Shown here in pieces: positions 1 through 8,469 of a stretch of DNA of 51,651 nt (positions within the stretch are counted from its first letter, which is position 1; each line of letters opens with the position of its first letter). A model generated the notes under the pieces. It was not told the DNA's origin and ran no database searches. It saw only the letters and a program-made list of their open reading frames with translations. The position numbers and the translations under genes are program-made. The DNA lies in contig JAJTBD010000025.1 in assembly GCA_021287075.1 (NCBI GenBank), forward strand, positions 1 to 51,651, read 5' to 3'. This DNA is from Micrococcales bacterium. GTDB taxonomy: Bacteria > Actinomycetota > Actinomycetes > Actinomycetales > Dermatophilaceae.

Positions 1-90
1 CCAGTTGGGCACGTTCGCCCCGCGCTTCCTTTTGCCCAGTTGGGCACGTTCGCCCCGCGCTTCCTTTTGCCCAGTTGGGCACGTTCGCCC
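1..90. repeat. 35-bp tandem repeat, about 2.6 copies
   Basis: Positions 1-35 and 36-70 are identical, and 71-90 repeats the first 20 bases before diverging into GCCC. The unit starts CCAGTTGGGCACGTTCGCCC and ends in a short pyrimidine run (CTTCCTTTT). The array is cut by the window edge, so its true copy number is unknown. It lies upstream of the gene at 220 with no coding sense that I can support. There are no unique spacers, so it is not CRISPR-like. Confidence 0.9.
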
Positions 91-207
91 GCCCTCCTCC
101 CGCGCTGGGTGCGCACCCACCGGGTGCCGGCCGTGCGGCATACCTCCTCCGTGTGACGGAGGCGGATATCCGCCCACCGGTGGAGGTGCGCCGAGGGCCG
201 GCCCGGC

Positions 208-213
208 TAGCGT
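208..213 (+). promoter_or_regulatory. -10 element of likely leaderless promoter (GPP34 gene)
   Basis: TAGCGT lies 6 nt before the ATG at 220, the distance expected between a -10 hexamer and a transcription start at the A of the start codon. No Shine-Dalgarno sequence precedes the ATG. Confidence 0.55.
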
Positions 214-219
214 TGACGC

Positions 220-891
220 ATGTTGATCGCCGAACAGCTCCTGCTTCTGCTCACCACCGATGAGGGCAAGGCCGAGTCCTGGGGGATCCAGGACGGCATC
301 GGGTATGCCGGCGCCGCCATCGCCGATCTCGCCCTCGCCGGGCGCCTGACCTTCAGTGATGAGAAGGACCCGCGCGTGCGGGTGCTCTCCAGCGCGCCGA
401 CCGGGCATCCCGCCCTCGACCAGGTGCTCGAGCGTGTCGCGCACAAGGACGGCAAGAAGCTGTCGTCGCTCGTGGGCGACGGCAAGTGCAACCCGCACAA
501 GGAGGTCGTCGCCTCGCTCGCCCGCGCAGGTGTGATCGCGGTCGAGCCGCGCCGGGCCCTCGGGTTTGTGCCGGAGCGGCATCCCGTGCTCGACCCGGGG
601 CCGGAGCGTGCACTCCGCGAGCGGCTGCGTCTGGTGCTGGCCGGCGGCCAGGCCACCGCCTCCGAGGCCACGATCCTCTCGCTCCTCCAGGGCCTCGACG
701 TGGCGCCCAAGGTGCTCGGTGAGGAGATGGGCAGCCTGGGCAAGAAGGAGCTCAAGGCGCGCATCGTCCAGGTCGCCCGCGAGGCCGACGCCGGTGATGC
801 GGGGGTGGCCGTCGCCAAGGCGGTCGAGGCGATCAACGTCGCCGTCGCCACCGCGGTGATCGTGCCGATTGTGGTGAGCTCCGGCTCCTGA
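220..891 (+). CDS. GPP34 (GOLPH3/VPS74-like) family protein
   Basis: This 223-residue protein matches the GPP34 family, whose eukaryotic members are Golgi phosphoprotein 3/VPS74. It has the usual pattern: an N-terminal helix rich in Leu (LIAEQLLLLL), then GKAESWGIQDGIGYAGAAIADLALAGRL, a segment around residues 70-95 (LDQVLERVAHKDGKKL), and a C-terminal half containing ERALRERLRLVLAGG. Family members bind phosphoinositides in eukaryotes; the role in actinobacteria is unknown, although many genomes carry several copies. The length is normal for the bacterial family. The start at 220 is supported by the TAGCGT box 6 nt upstream. The gene stands alone, convergent with the nei gene that follows. 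I am confident of the family, not of any function. Confidence 0.85.
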   Translation: MLIAEQLLLLLTTDEGKAESWGIQDGIGYAGAAIADLALAGRLTFSDEKDPRVRVLSSAPTGHPALDQVLERVAHKDGKKLSSLVGDGKCNPHKEVVASLARAGVIAVEPRRALGFVPERHPVLDPGPERALRERLRLVLAGGQATASEATILSLLQGLDVAPKVLGEEMGSLGKKELKARIVQVAREADAGDAGVAVAKAVEAINVAVATAVIVPIVVSSGS

Positions 892-929
892 GCGACGGCC
901 GGCAGCGCCCAGCGCGAGCCGAATGGGGC

Positions 930-1817
930 TCAGCCGCGACGGCCGCGGTAGGTCGCTCGGCTGCGGGTCGGGCTGGTGCGGCTGGCGCCGAGCGGGGCCT
1001 GGGGTGTGCCGTCGTCGGTCGGGCCGAGCCCGCCCTGGCAGCCGGGGCAGTAGAACATCGTGCGCTCCTGGCCGGGCGGGCCGATCATCGCCACGCGCAC
1101 GGTCTGCTCGCAGCGGCGGCACGGGCGACCGGAGCGGCCGTGGACATAGGTGTTCTCGCCCTGGCGGCGGCTGCCGGTGGTCGACTGCACCGCGTGGCCG
1201 AGGGCCGCGGTCATCCAGCGGTGGGCCCGGCGCAGCGCCGCGGCGAGGGCGCCCTGCTCGATGGACGCGGCGTCGGCCCACGGGTGCAGCCGCTCGGCGA
1301 AGAGCACCTCGCTGTCCCAGAGCGTGCCGATGCCGGCGAGGTTGCGCTGGTCAAGCAGGGCCGCGCCGAGTGTGGTGCCGCTCGCCCGGACGTTGGCGAC
1401 GGCCTGCTCGACATCCCAGTCGTCGCCGAGGATGTCGGGGCCGAGGTGGCCGACGAGGTCGCCCTCTCGCTCGGTGGGCACCAGGTCGAGCATGCCCAGC
1501 CGCAGTCCGATGCCGGTCCAGTCGTCGGTCGCGACGACGGCCCGCACACCCGGGTTGGTCAGGGCGCCCCGCCCGAGGGCGTCGGTGGCCTCGATGCGCC
1601 AGGCGCCCTCCATCTTGAGATGGGAGTGGAGGGTGTGGCCGCTGTCGAGGCGCTGGAGGATGTGCTTGCCCCTGGCCACGACCTCCACGGTCGTCGTGCC
1701 GCGCAGGTCGGCGGTCGCCAAATCGCCCCACCGCAGGTCGGAGCGGGTGATCTCGCGTCCGGACAGTGCGCGGTCGAGGCGGTCGGCAGTGCGCCACACG
1801 GTGTCGCCCTCGGGCAT
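930..1817 (-). CDS. nei: Fpg/Nei-family DNA glycosylase (endonuclease VIII-like)
   Basis: This 295-residue protein excises oxidised bases and cleaves the abasic site in base-excision repair. The chosen start gives MPEGDTVW, placing the catalytic proline at residue 2 and glutamate at 3; the longer frame up to 1874 would bury this proline and is rejected. A C-terminal zinc finger is visible (CRRC, then about 20 residues, then CPGC), along with the H2TH-region signature NLAGIG. Beyond the finger is a basic, disordered tail of about 35 residues. The start lies 10 bp downstream of the lhr stop, so the two form an operon. The same lhr-nei adjacency is known in Mycobacterium tuberculosis (Rv3296-Rv3297), suggesting a joint role in repair. 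Confidence 0.92.
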   Translation of the reverse strand: MPEGDTVWRTADRLDRALSGREITRSDLRWGDLATADLRGTTTVEVVARGKHILQRLDSGHTLHSHLKMEGAWRIEATDALGRGALTNPGVRAVVATDDWTGIGLRLGMLDLVPTEREGDLVGHLGPDILGDDWDVEQAVANVRASGTTLGAALLDQRNLAGIGTLWDSEVLFAERLHPWADAASIEQGALAAALRRAHRWMTAALGHAVQSTTGSRRQGENTYVHGRSGRPCRRCEQTVRVAMIGPPGQERTMFYCPGCQGGLGPTDDGTPQAPLGASRTSPTRSRATYRGRRG

Positions 1818-1827
1818 AGGGTCCAAC

Positions 1828-4800
1828 CTAGCGACGGATCCGCAGCCCCCGGGGGGTGGTGTGAAAACCCGCACTCGCCAGGGCGGCCGCCATGGGGTGG
1901 TCGGAGCCGAGGAGGGCCCCGCCGTCGGCCTTCTCGACCGTCAGCCGCCCGAGGGCTCCCTCGCGGACGGCGGTGGCCAGGGCCTGCGCCGCGCCGGTGA
2001 GGTCACGCTCGTCGGTGCTCCACGACAGCAGGGTGCGCCCGCCCCGCTCGACATAGAGCACCAGGCGCCCGTCGACGAGCACCACGAGCGCACCGGCCTT
2101 GCGACCGGGCTGGTGGCCGCGCGAGGTGGCTGTCGCGGTCTCTCCCGCGCCGTTCTGGGCCATGCCGCTGCTGCCCTCGCCGCTGCTGCCCCCAGCGGTC
2201 TTGCCCGGTCGGGCGGCGCCGTCGCCGTCGGCCGCGTCGTGCGGCCGGTCCGGCCACGGCAGCGCGGCGCCATAGGGGTTGGCGGGGTCGCAGGCGGCGA
2301 GGACCAGCACCTCGGGCTCCGTGGTCGTCCACTCGTCGAGGGGTCGGCCCGTCGCCCGCAGCCGGTCGACGGCCCCGGTCGTGCCGAACTGGCTCGCGCC
2401 GAGCGACTCGACGAAGTAGCCGCGCCGCACCCGGCCTGCCTCCTCGGCCGCCGACAGCACGCGGTAGACACCGGCGAAACCGCCCTCGACGCCCTCGGCG
2501 ACCACGCTGCCCCGGGTGAGCACGCCATAGCGGTCGAGCAGCACCTCGGCGCCGGCGAGCGCGAGCGCTGTCGGGTCGCTCTCGCGCTCGGGCAGGAGCG
2601 ACCACCGGCCGGCGGTCGTGGGCGGCCCGCCACGGGCGGGCAGCGTCGGCCGGCCCGGACGTGCGGGGCCCAGGCCGAGTCCGCCGCCGGCCCGGCCATA
2701 GCGGCGCGACCGCGGGGCGCTGGCGGCGCGCTTGTGTGCGGTCCGCCCGCCGGACTGGAGGGCGCGCAGTGGCGCCAGGGTGTCGTTGCCGAGGCGGCCC
2801 GACCACACGAGGTCCCAGAGAGTGGCCGCGAGCTCGGTGTCGTCGGTGGCCCCGATCGCATCGGCGAGTCCGCGGAAGAAGAAAGCCCCGCCGGTGTCGA
2901 GTGCGTCGAGGACAGCCCGGTGCTGCTCGCCCAGCTCAAGTTCGCCGATGGGCCCGAGCGTGTATGCCGCGGTGTCGGCCAGATGGAGCGAGACCCATCC
3001 GTCGTCGCCGGGCAGGGAGCCGTGGCCGCGCCAGAGCACCTCGCCGGCGGACATCAGCTCGTCGAGCATCGCGGGCCGGTAGTCGCGCACCCGGGCCGGC
3101 AGGACGAGCGACTCGATCGCTGAGGCGGGCAGCAGTGAGCCGCTGAGCTGCTCGACCGCGCGCAGGACGCCGTCCTCGCCCCGCAGCCTGCCGCCGCACT
3201 CCTGCCACGCGGGCAGGAAGCGTGCATAGTCCGTCGCGGCCACGGGCTCGACCTCCGCCCGCAGCGCGGCCAGCGAGCGGCGGCGCAGCAGCCGCAGCAC
3301 CTCGGCGTCGCAGAACTCCAGCCCATGCCCGCCCCCGTGGTCGAGCGGGAGGAGCTCGCCCTCGACCAGGCGGCCGGAGGAGACGAGCCGGCGCAGCGCA
3401 TCGGTGGCGACGGCCGGGCCGACGCCCCACCACTGGGCGACGGCGTGGGCGGTGAAGGGCCCGTGGGTGCGGGCATAGCGCGCGACCAGATCGCCGAGGG
3501 GGTCGGCGACGGGCTCGAGGAAGGCCTGGGGCACACCGACCGGCAGGGACACCCCGAGGGCGTCGCGCAGGCGGCCCGCGTCGTCGACAGCGGCCCACCT
3601 GGTCTCGCCGGCCACCGAGACCTCGATGACCTGACGGGCAGCGGCCAGCTCGTGCAGCCAGCGGGTCACCGTCTCGTCGTCGGTGCCCTCGGTGGAACGA
3701 CGCACGATCTCGGACACGGGCAGGGGCCCGATCACCCGCAGCAGGTCTCCGACGTCCTCGGCGTCACGGCAGGCCCGCTCGGGCACGAGCCGCTGGAGCT
3801 CGGCCTCGGTGCGGGCGACCTGGGCCGGGTCGAGCAGGTCGCGCAGCGACATGGCCTCGCCGCGGCCGAGCAGCTCGGCGAGCAGGCTCGGGTCGAGGGC
3901 GAGGGCAGCGGCGCGGCGCTCGGCCAGCGGCGAGTCGCCCTCATAGAGGAACTGCGCGACATAGCCGAAGAGCAGCGAGCGGGCGAAAGGGGAGGGCTGG
4001 CGGGACTCGACCTCGACGACGGTCACCTCGCGGGAGGCGATCGAGCGCATCAGCTCGGTCAGGCCCGGCACGTCGAAGACGTCCTGGACGCACTCGCGGA
4101 CTGCCTCCAGGACGATCGGGAAGGAGGCGTACTGGCTGGCGACCTGGAGCAGCTGGGAGGCCCGCTGCCGTTGCTGCCACAGCGGCTGGCGCCGGTCGGG
4201 GCGCCGCCGTGGGAGGAGCAGGGCGCGCGCGGCGCACTCCCGGAAGCGTGCGGCGAAGAGCGCGGACCCGCCCATCTGGGCGGTGACGAGGTCGTGCACC
4301 TCGTCGGGGTCGAGGGCGACGAGCGCGAGCAGCTCGGCCCCGAGTGCCCGCTCGTCGTCGAACTCGACATCGGGCAGCCGGAAGATGATGCCGTCGTCGC
4401 CATGCATGGCCTGCACGTCGACACCGAAGCGCTCCTGCATCCGCGATGAGACACACAGCGCCCAGGGCGCGTGCACCTGCCCGCCATAGGGGGAGTGGAC
4501 GGCGACCCGCCAGTCGCCGAGCTCGTCGCGGAAGCGCTCGATGACGATCGTGCGGTCGTCGGGCAGGTGCCCGGTGGCCTCGCGCTGCTCTGCGAGATAG
4601 GCGAGCAGGTTGTCGACGGCCCACTCGTCGAGCCCGGCGTCACCGATCCGCTTGCGCGCCTTGGCATCTGGGAGCGACCCGACCTCGCGGACGAAGGCGC
4701 CGACGGCCCTTCCGAGCTCGGCGGGGCGACCCTGCTGGTCGCCCTTCCAGAAGGGCAGCCGCCCCGGCTCGCCCGGCGCGGGCGTGACGAGGACACGGTC

Positions 4801-6657
4801 GTGGGTGATGTCCTCGATGCGCCAGGTGGACGTGCCGAGGGTGAAGACATCGCCGACCCGCGACTCATAGACCATCTCCTCGTCGAGCTCGCCCACCCGC
4901 CGGCCGGGCCCCTCGCCCGAGGCGAGGTAGACGGCATACAGCCCGCGGTCGGGGATCGTGCCGCCCGAGGTGACGGCCAGACGCTGGGCGCCGCGACGGC
5001 CGGTGAGGACGCCGGCGACGCGGTCCCAGGTGACGCGGGGGCGCAGCTCGGCGAACTCGTCGCTGGGGTAGCGGCCGGAGAGCATGTCGAGGACGGCCTC
5101 GAGGACGCTGCGGGGGAGCGATGCGAAGGAGGCGGCCCGGCGCACGAGCTGCTCGAGGTCGTCGACGGACCACTCGTCCATGGCGCACATCGCGACGATC
5201 TGCTGGGCGAGGACATCGACGGGATTGCTTGGGACAGTGAGGGACTCGATGGCGCCTGCGCGCATGCGCTCGACGACGACCGCGGTCTGGACGAGGTCGC
5301 CGCGGAACTTCGGGAAGAGCACGCCCTTGCTCACCGCGCCGACCTGGTGGCCGGCGCGGCCGACCCGCTGGAGGCCGGAGGCGACACTCGGCGGCGACTC
5401 GACCTGGACGACGAGGTCGACCGCGCCCATGTCGATGCCGAGCTCGAGCGAGCTGGTGGCGACGACCGCCGGGAGCCGGCCGGCCTTGAGGTCCTCCTCG
5501 ATCTGCTGGCGGTGCTCCTTGCTGACCGAGCCGTGGTGGGCGCGGGCCAGGACCGCCGGCGCGCCCTTGCTCGCCCCGGACTGCGCCATCACCTGGGCCG
5601 GGGGACGAGGGGTATGCCGTGTGCTCGCCGCCGCGGGATCCGTTGCGGGAGAAGGGTGGCCGTCATGGCTGGCTGGCGAGTCGCTGTCGGGTGGGCTGTC
5701 GAACTCGGCGGCCATCGCCTCGAACTGGCGGTCCTGCCAGATCTCGTTGAGGCGGCTGGTCAGGCGCTCGGCCAGACGTCTGGAGTTGGCGAAGACGAGC
5801 GTGCTGCGGTGTGCCGCAACGAGCTCGACGATGCGCTCCTCGACGTGTGGCCAGATGGAGGCGCGCCGCTCCTCGCCGGCGGCGTTGCCGGTCAGGTCGC
5901 CGGTGGGCTCGCCGAGCTCGGACATGTCGGCCACGGGGACGACGACGTCGAGCTCCCACTCCTTGTCGGACGGCGGGCGCACGATCTCGACGGGTCGCCC
6001 GCCCGCGAGATAGCGGGCCACCTCGTCGACGGGCTCGACGGTCGCTGACAGGCCGATGCGCTGGGCGGGCGTGGGGAGCAGGGCGTCGAGTCGCTCGAGG
6101 CTCAGGGCGAGGTGGGCGCCCCGCTTGGTGCCGGCGACGGCGTGGACCTCGTCGATGATCACCGTCTCGATGCCGGTGAGCGCCTCGCGCACGGACGAGG
6201 TGAGCATGAGGAAGAGCGACTCGGGCGTCGTGATGAGGATGTCGCTGGGCCGCCGGGCAAAGGCTCGACGGTCGGCTGCCGGGGTGTCGCCGGAGCGGAC
6301 CGCGACGGTGATGTCGGGTCGGGGGAGACCGAGGCGGTCGGCGGCGTGGCCGATGCCCACTAGCGGAGAGCGCAGGTTGCGCTCGACGTCGACGGCCAGC
6401 GCCTTCATGGGTGAGACATAGAGGACGCGGCAGCGCTGGAGTGCCTCGGCTGGTGGGGGCTCGGAGGCGAGCCGGTCGATCGCCCAGAGGAAGGCTGACA
6501 GCGTCTTGCCCGAGCCGGTCGGCGCGACGACGAGCGCGTGGTGCCCGGAGCTGACGGCCTCCCACGCTCCCCGCTGGGCGTCGGTCGGCGCGCTGAAGCT
6601 CCCGCGGAACCACGCCTGGGTCGCGGGTGAGAAGCGGTCGAGGACGTCAGTGCTCAT
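1828..6657 (-). CDS. lhr: Lhr-type large ATP-dependent helicase
   Basis: This 1609-residue superfamily 2 DNA helicase has the length of Lhr-Core plus the long C-terminal extension found in proteobacteria and actinobacteria. Walker A (APTGSGKT) is at residues 45-52, followed by a DEVH box (IIDEVHAVAG), a SAT motif (LSATVEP) and the helicase C motif (QRVGRAGH). After the two RecA domains come the winged-helix and beta-barrel parts of the Lhr core. The roughly 700-residue C-terminal part belongs to the extension. Low-complexity inserts of Ser, Pro, Asp and Ala occur near residues 325-350 and 1340-1380. It heads an operon with nei 10 bp downstream. Lhr is a 3'-to-5' DNA:RNA helicase and a component of the mitomycin/DNA-damage response in mycobacteria. 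The ATG at 6657 is the first in-frame start. Confidence 0.93.
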   Translation of the reverse strand: MSTDVLDRFSPATQAWFRGSFSAPTDAQRGAWEAVSSGHHALVVAPTGSGKTLSAFLWAIDRLASEPPPAEALQRCRVLYVSPMKALAVDVERNLRSPLVGIGHAADRLGLPRPDITVAVRSGDTPAADRRAFARRPSDILITTPESLFLMLTSSVREALTGIETVIIDEVHAVAGTKRGAHLALSLERLDALLPTPAQRIGLSATVEPVDEVARYLAGGRPVEIVRPPSDKEWELDVVVPVADMSELGEPTGDLTGNAAGEERRASIWPHVEERIVELVAAHRSTLVFANSRRLAERLTSRLNEIWQDRQFEAMAAEFDSPPDSDSPASHDGHPSPATDPAAASTRHTPRPPAQVMAQSGASKGAPAVLARAHHGSVSKEHRQQIEEDLKAGRLPAVVATSSLELGIDMGAVDLVVQVESPPSVASGLQRVGRAGHQVGAVSKGVLFPKFRGDLVQTAVVVERMRAGAIESLTVPSNPVDVLAQQIVAMCAMDEWSVDDLEQLVRRAASFASLPRSVLEAVLDMLSGRYPSDEFAELRPRVTWDRVAGVLTGRRGAQRLAVTSGGTIPDRGLYAVYLASGEGPGRRVGELDEEMVYESRVGDVFTLGTSTWRIEDITHDRVLVTPAPGEPGRLPFWKGDQQGRPAELGRAVGAFVREVGSLPDAKARKRIGDAGLDEWAVDNLLAYLAEQREATGHLPDDRTIVIERFRDELGDWRVAVHSPYGGQVHAPWALCVSSRMQERFGVDVQAMHGDDGIIFRLPDVEFDDERALGAELLALVALDPDEVHDLVTAQMGGSALFAARFRECAARALLLPRRRPDRRQPLWQQRQRASQLLQVASQYASFPIVLEAVRECVQDVFDVPGLTELMRSIASREVTVVEVESRQPSPFARSLLFGYVAQFLYEGDSPLAERRAAALALDPSLLAELLGRGEAMSLRDLLDPAQVARTEAELQRLVPERACRDAEDVGDLLRVIGPLPVSEIVRRSTEGTDDETVTRWLHELAAARQVIEVSVAGETRWAAVDDAGRLRDALGVSLPVGVPQAFLEPVADPLGDLVARYARTHGPFTAHAVAQWWGVGPAVATDALRRLVSSGRLVEGELLPLDHGGGHGLEFCDAEVLRLLRRRSLAALRAEVEPVAATDYARFLPAWQECGGRLRGEDGVLRAVEQLSGSLLPASAIESLVLPARVRDYRPAMLDELMSAGEVLWRGHGSLPGDDGWVSLHLADTAAYTLGPIGELELGEQHRAVLDALDTGGAFFFRGLADAIGATDDTELAATLWDLVWSGRLGNDTLAPLRALQSGGRTAHKRAASAPRSRRYGRAGGGLGLGPARPGRPTLPARGGPPTTAGRWSLLPERESDPTALALAGAEVLLDRYGVLTRGSVVAEGVEGGFAGVYRVLSAAEEAGRVRRGYFVESLGASQFGTTGAVDRLRATGRPLDEWTTTEPEVLVLAACDPANPYGAALPWPDRPHDAADGDGAARPGKTAGGSSGEGSSGMAQNGAGETATATSRGHQPGRKAGALVVLVDGRLVLYVERGGRTLLSWSTDERDLTGAAQALATAVREGALGRLTVEKADGGALLGSDHPMAAALASAGFHTTPRGLRIRR

Positions 6658-6762
6658 AGCAGGGCAAGCCTGCCACGGCCCACCGACAGCCGACCGATAG
6701 CGGGGATGAGGTCAGCTCCGGCCGGCCACGCGGCATACTGCCGTTGAGGGAAAGGGGTCGAC

Positions 6763-6984
6763 ATGGCACGCAAGGGATTCGGTTCGGAGCTGTGGAAGAC
6801 CACCCAGGGGGTGCGGCTCGGCAAGGACGGCGGCAACAAGGCGCCCGTGCGGGCGAGCTCCCGGCAGGGGATCGTGGTCGGCCATTCGGCCGTGAGCAAG
6901 AGCGACGCCCGGCGTCGCCGCTCCGGCGAGGTGACTGAGGGCGCTCGACGTGGCTTCCTGCGGAGGCTCTTCGGGCGTCGCTGA
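6763..6984 (+). CDS. Small basic hypothetical protein
   Basis: This is a 73-residue protein with very high Arg/Lys content, no Cys and no membrane segment. The C-terminus is dominated by arginine (RRGFLRRLFGRR). A purine-rich ribosome binding site (GAGGGAAAGG) precedes the ATG at 6763. The gene is flanked by the divergent lhr gene and a convergent minus-strand gene, with a hairpin between the two stops. I do not recognise a family; a nucleic-acid or ribosome-associated role is only suggested by charge. It is probably real because of the clear ribosome binding site and the clean third-position GC bias. Confidence 0.6.
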   Translation: MARKGFGSELWKTTQGVRLGKDGGNKAPVRASSRQGIVVGHSAVSKSDARRRRSGEVTEGARRGFLRRLFGRR

Positions 6985-7001
6985 GCGCGCTCCACTGGTG
7001 G

Positions 7002-7020
7002 GCACGGTCGCCGACCGTGC
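7002..7020. terminator. Hairpin between convergent genes
   Basis: GCACGGT (7002-7008) pairs with ACCGTGC (7014-7020) around a 5-nt loop, and flanking GGG/CCC bases could extend it. It sits between the stop of the small basic protein and the stop of the minus-strand gene at 7042, so it could serve both. No T-tract follows. Confidence 0.5.
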
Positions 7021-7041
7021 GCCCAGCGCGGCGTGCGACGC

Positions 7042-7446
7042 CTAACTGTCGGCGAGCTCTGCCGTGCTGCCGGGACTGATGCCCGTGAGCTCCGCCAGCA
7101 CCTCGCACATCCGCTCCTCGGGCTCCACGCCGGTCGGCAGCACTTCAGAGTGGAGCCGGACCACGAACAACCCCCTGCGGCGATACGCCTTGACCTTCCA
7201 GGGTCGACCCTCGGCGGCGGTTTCGAGCAGCGCGGTGACGACGATCGCTGCCGCTGCGCGCACGACCAGGCCGGCGAGGATGCTCACTGGGTCCAGGCTG
7301 TCGGAGCCACTGCCACCGCCAACGAACGGCCCGGAGCGCATTGGGACGCCCCGTCGCGCCGCCAGCACTTCGATCTCCTTGCCATCTGCGCCCCGTTGCG
7401 CCCCCCGTCGGTGCAGGTCGTCAGGGGAGGTAACGATCACGCCCAC
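7042..7446 (-). CDS. Hypothetical protein, possible membrane segment
   Basis: This is a frame of about 134 residues beginning at a GTG (7446; 7440 is an alternative). The frame is open much further upstream, but that part is the antisense of the next gene. The encoded protein has a Gly/Ser-rich stretch (GPFVGGGSGSDS, about residues 47-58) followed by a hydrophobic segment of about 20 residues (DPVSILAGLVVRAAAAIVVT). A basic region (KVKAYRRRG) and a conserved-looking C-terminus (EERMCEVLAELTGI) follow. I do not recognise a family. It is divergent from the split-barrel gene at 7501, with 54 bp between starts. No Shine-Dalgarno sequence is evident. Confidence 0.5.
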   Translation of the reverse strand: MGVIVTSPDDLHRRGAQRGADGKEIEVLAARRGVPMRSGPFVGGGSGSDSLDPVSILAGLVVRAAAAIVVTALLETAAEGRPWKVKAYRRRGLFVVRLHSEVLPTGVEPEERMCEVLAELTGISPGSTAELADS

Positions 7447-7488
7447 GATTATCGCGTTGTCGGTGGGCGCAGTGCTGATGCTCGTGGC

Positions 7489-7494
7489 TACGCT
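7489..7494 (+). promoter_or_regulatory. -10 element of likely leaderless promoter
   Basis: TACGCT lies exactly 6 nt before the ATG at 7501, and no ribosome binding site is present. Confidence 0.5.
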
Positions 7495-7500
7495 CGCTGC

Positions 7501-7896
7501 ATGAGCATCCCGGTCGACCTCGCACAGCTCGCCGCCGTCCTCGAGGCCTACGGCTCGGCATACCTGCTCACCACTGGGCCGGACGGCCGGGTGAAGGTGG
7601 TGACGGTCGACCCAGCGGTCGAGGGCGAGCTCATCCGCGTCCCCGGCTGCAGTGGCGGGACGGCGCGCAATCTCGGGCACAACCCGGCCGCGTCGCTGGT
7701 GTGGGCGCCGCTGGAGCGGCACGGCTACACCCTCATCGTCGACGGCACCGCGGCGACTGACGCCCAGGGCTTCGTGCTCACCCCCGAGCACGCGGTGCTG
7801 CACCGGCCCTCGGCGCATTCGGACGGCCCGCCTGCCCCGGGAGCCGTCGGCGAGAGCCAGCCCACCGGCTGCGGTGAGGACTGCCACCCGCTCTGA
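7501..7896 (+). CDS. Pyridoxamine 5'-phosphate oxidase-like flavin split-barrel protein
   Basis: The 131-residue product has the compact FMN/F420-binding split-barrel pattern: AYLLTTGPDGRVKVVTV at about residues 20-36, the ARNLGHNPAASLVWAP strand pair, and GYTLIVDGTA. Members are small flavin or deazaflavin oxidoreductases or heme/biliverdin-binding proteins. The C-terminal tail carries two cysteines and a His (CGEDCHPL), which could bind metal but is not a known family feature. The start is chosen because the TACGCT box sits 6 nt upstream, although the frame stays open further back. Substrate unknown. Confidence 0.75.
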   Translation: MSIPVDLAQLAAVLEAYGSAYLLTTGPDGRVKVVTVDPAVEGELIRVPGCSGGTARNLGHNPAASLVWAPLERHGYTLIVDGTAATDAQGFVLTPEHAVLHRPSAHSDGPPAPGAVGESQPTGCGEDCHPL

Positions 7897-7936
7897 GCAC
7901 GCGGCATACGACCTCGTCAGAGAAGCGAACTCGGCG

Positions 7937-8371
7937 TCAGCCGACGCCCTGGTCGTAGATGCGCCAGGCCTTGTTGGGCCCCACCCGGTCCAGCAGATAG
8001 CTCCACATGTGCTCACCGTCGGGCATTGAGACGTCGCCGCCGCGCGTGGTGATCTGCACATGGACCCGCTCGATCACCGGCCCCGCACCTGATGTGGTCT
8101 CGCGCCGCTCCTGGGACTGGCTCGTCACCGTGAGCGACGTGATGTCGATGTCCCCGCACCAGCTGCCCTCGCCGTCCTCAAAGAGCGCGTCCGCGGTCTC
8201 GCAGTCCTTGGCGTGGACGGCATCGACGTAGGCCCGGACGACCTGCTCCGGGGTGGCGTCGTCTGGCGGCATCGCGACCTGCGTCGACGAACACGCCGCG
8301 AGCGCGATGCCCGCGGAGGTGAGGCCCATTGCCAGCCATCCCCGTTGTCCGGGGACTCCCGTCATGCCCAT
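7937..8371 (-). CDS. Putative lipoprotein
   Basis: The product is a secreted lipoprotein of about 144 residues. The N-terminus has a short positive region, a hydrophobic stretch (MGLTSAGIAL) and a lipobox LAAC with the lipidated Cys at about residue 27. The mature part begins with PDDATPEQVVRAYVDAVHAKDC, which resembles the start of DUF4878 or SnoaL-like small lipoproteins with a cone-shaped fold. Two further cysteines (in KDCETA and SWCGD) may form a disulfide. The start at 8371 is preferred over 8389 because GATGGT lies 6 nt upstream; 8365 is also possible. It is divergent from the GNAT gene at 8470. Function unknown. Confidence 0.7.
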   Translation of the reverse strand: MGMTGVPGQRGWLAMGLTSAGIALAACSSTQVAMPPDDATPEQVVRAYVDAVHAKDCETADALFEDGEGSWCGDIDITSLTVTSQSQERRETTSGAGPVIERVHVQITTRGGDVSMPDGEHMWSYLLDRVGPNKAWRIYDQGVG

Positions 8372-8456
8372 GTGCTGACCATCGCACATCCCGCGGCTCG
8401 TGGACGGGGTTTCTTCCCGGACCGGATCGCCTGACGGGGCACACGCCCGCTGCGTC

Positions 8457-8462
8457 TAGTCT
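8457..8462 (+). promoter_or_regulatory. -10 element of likely leaderless promoter (GNAT gene)
   Basis: TAGTCT lies 7 nt before the ATG at 8470, with no ribosome binding site. Confidence 0.5.
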
Positions 8463-8469
8463 TCGGGCC

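Noticed and set aside
1..90. CRISPR array at the left edge
   Set aside because: The 35-bp units are directly joined with no spacers, and no cas genes are present.
7447..8061. Extension of the hypothetical minus-strand gene at 7042 to the ATG at 8061
   Set aside because: That part is antisense to the split-barrel gene and overlaps the lipoprotein gene; the internal GTG codons at 7446 and 7440 are more plausible.
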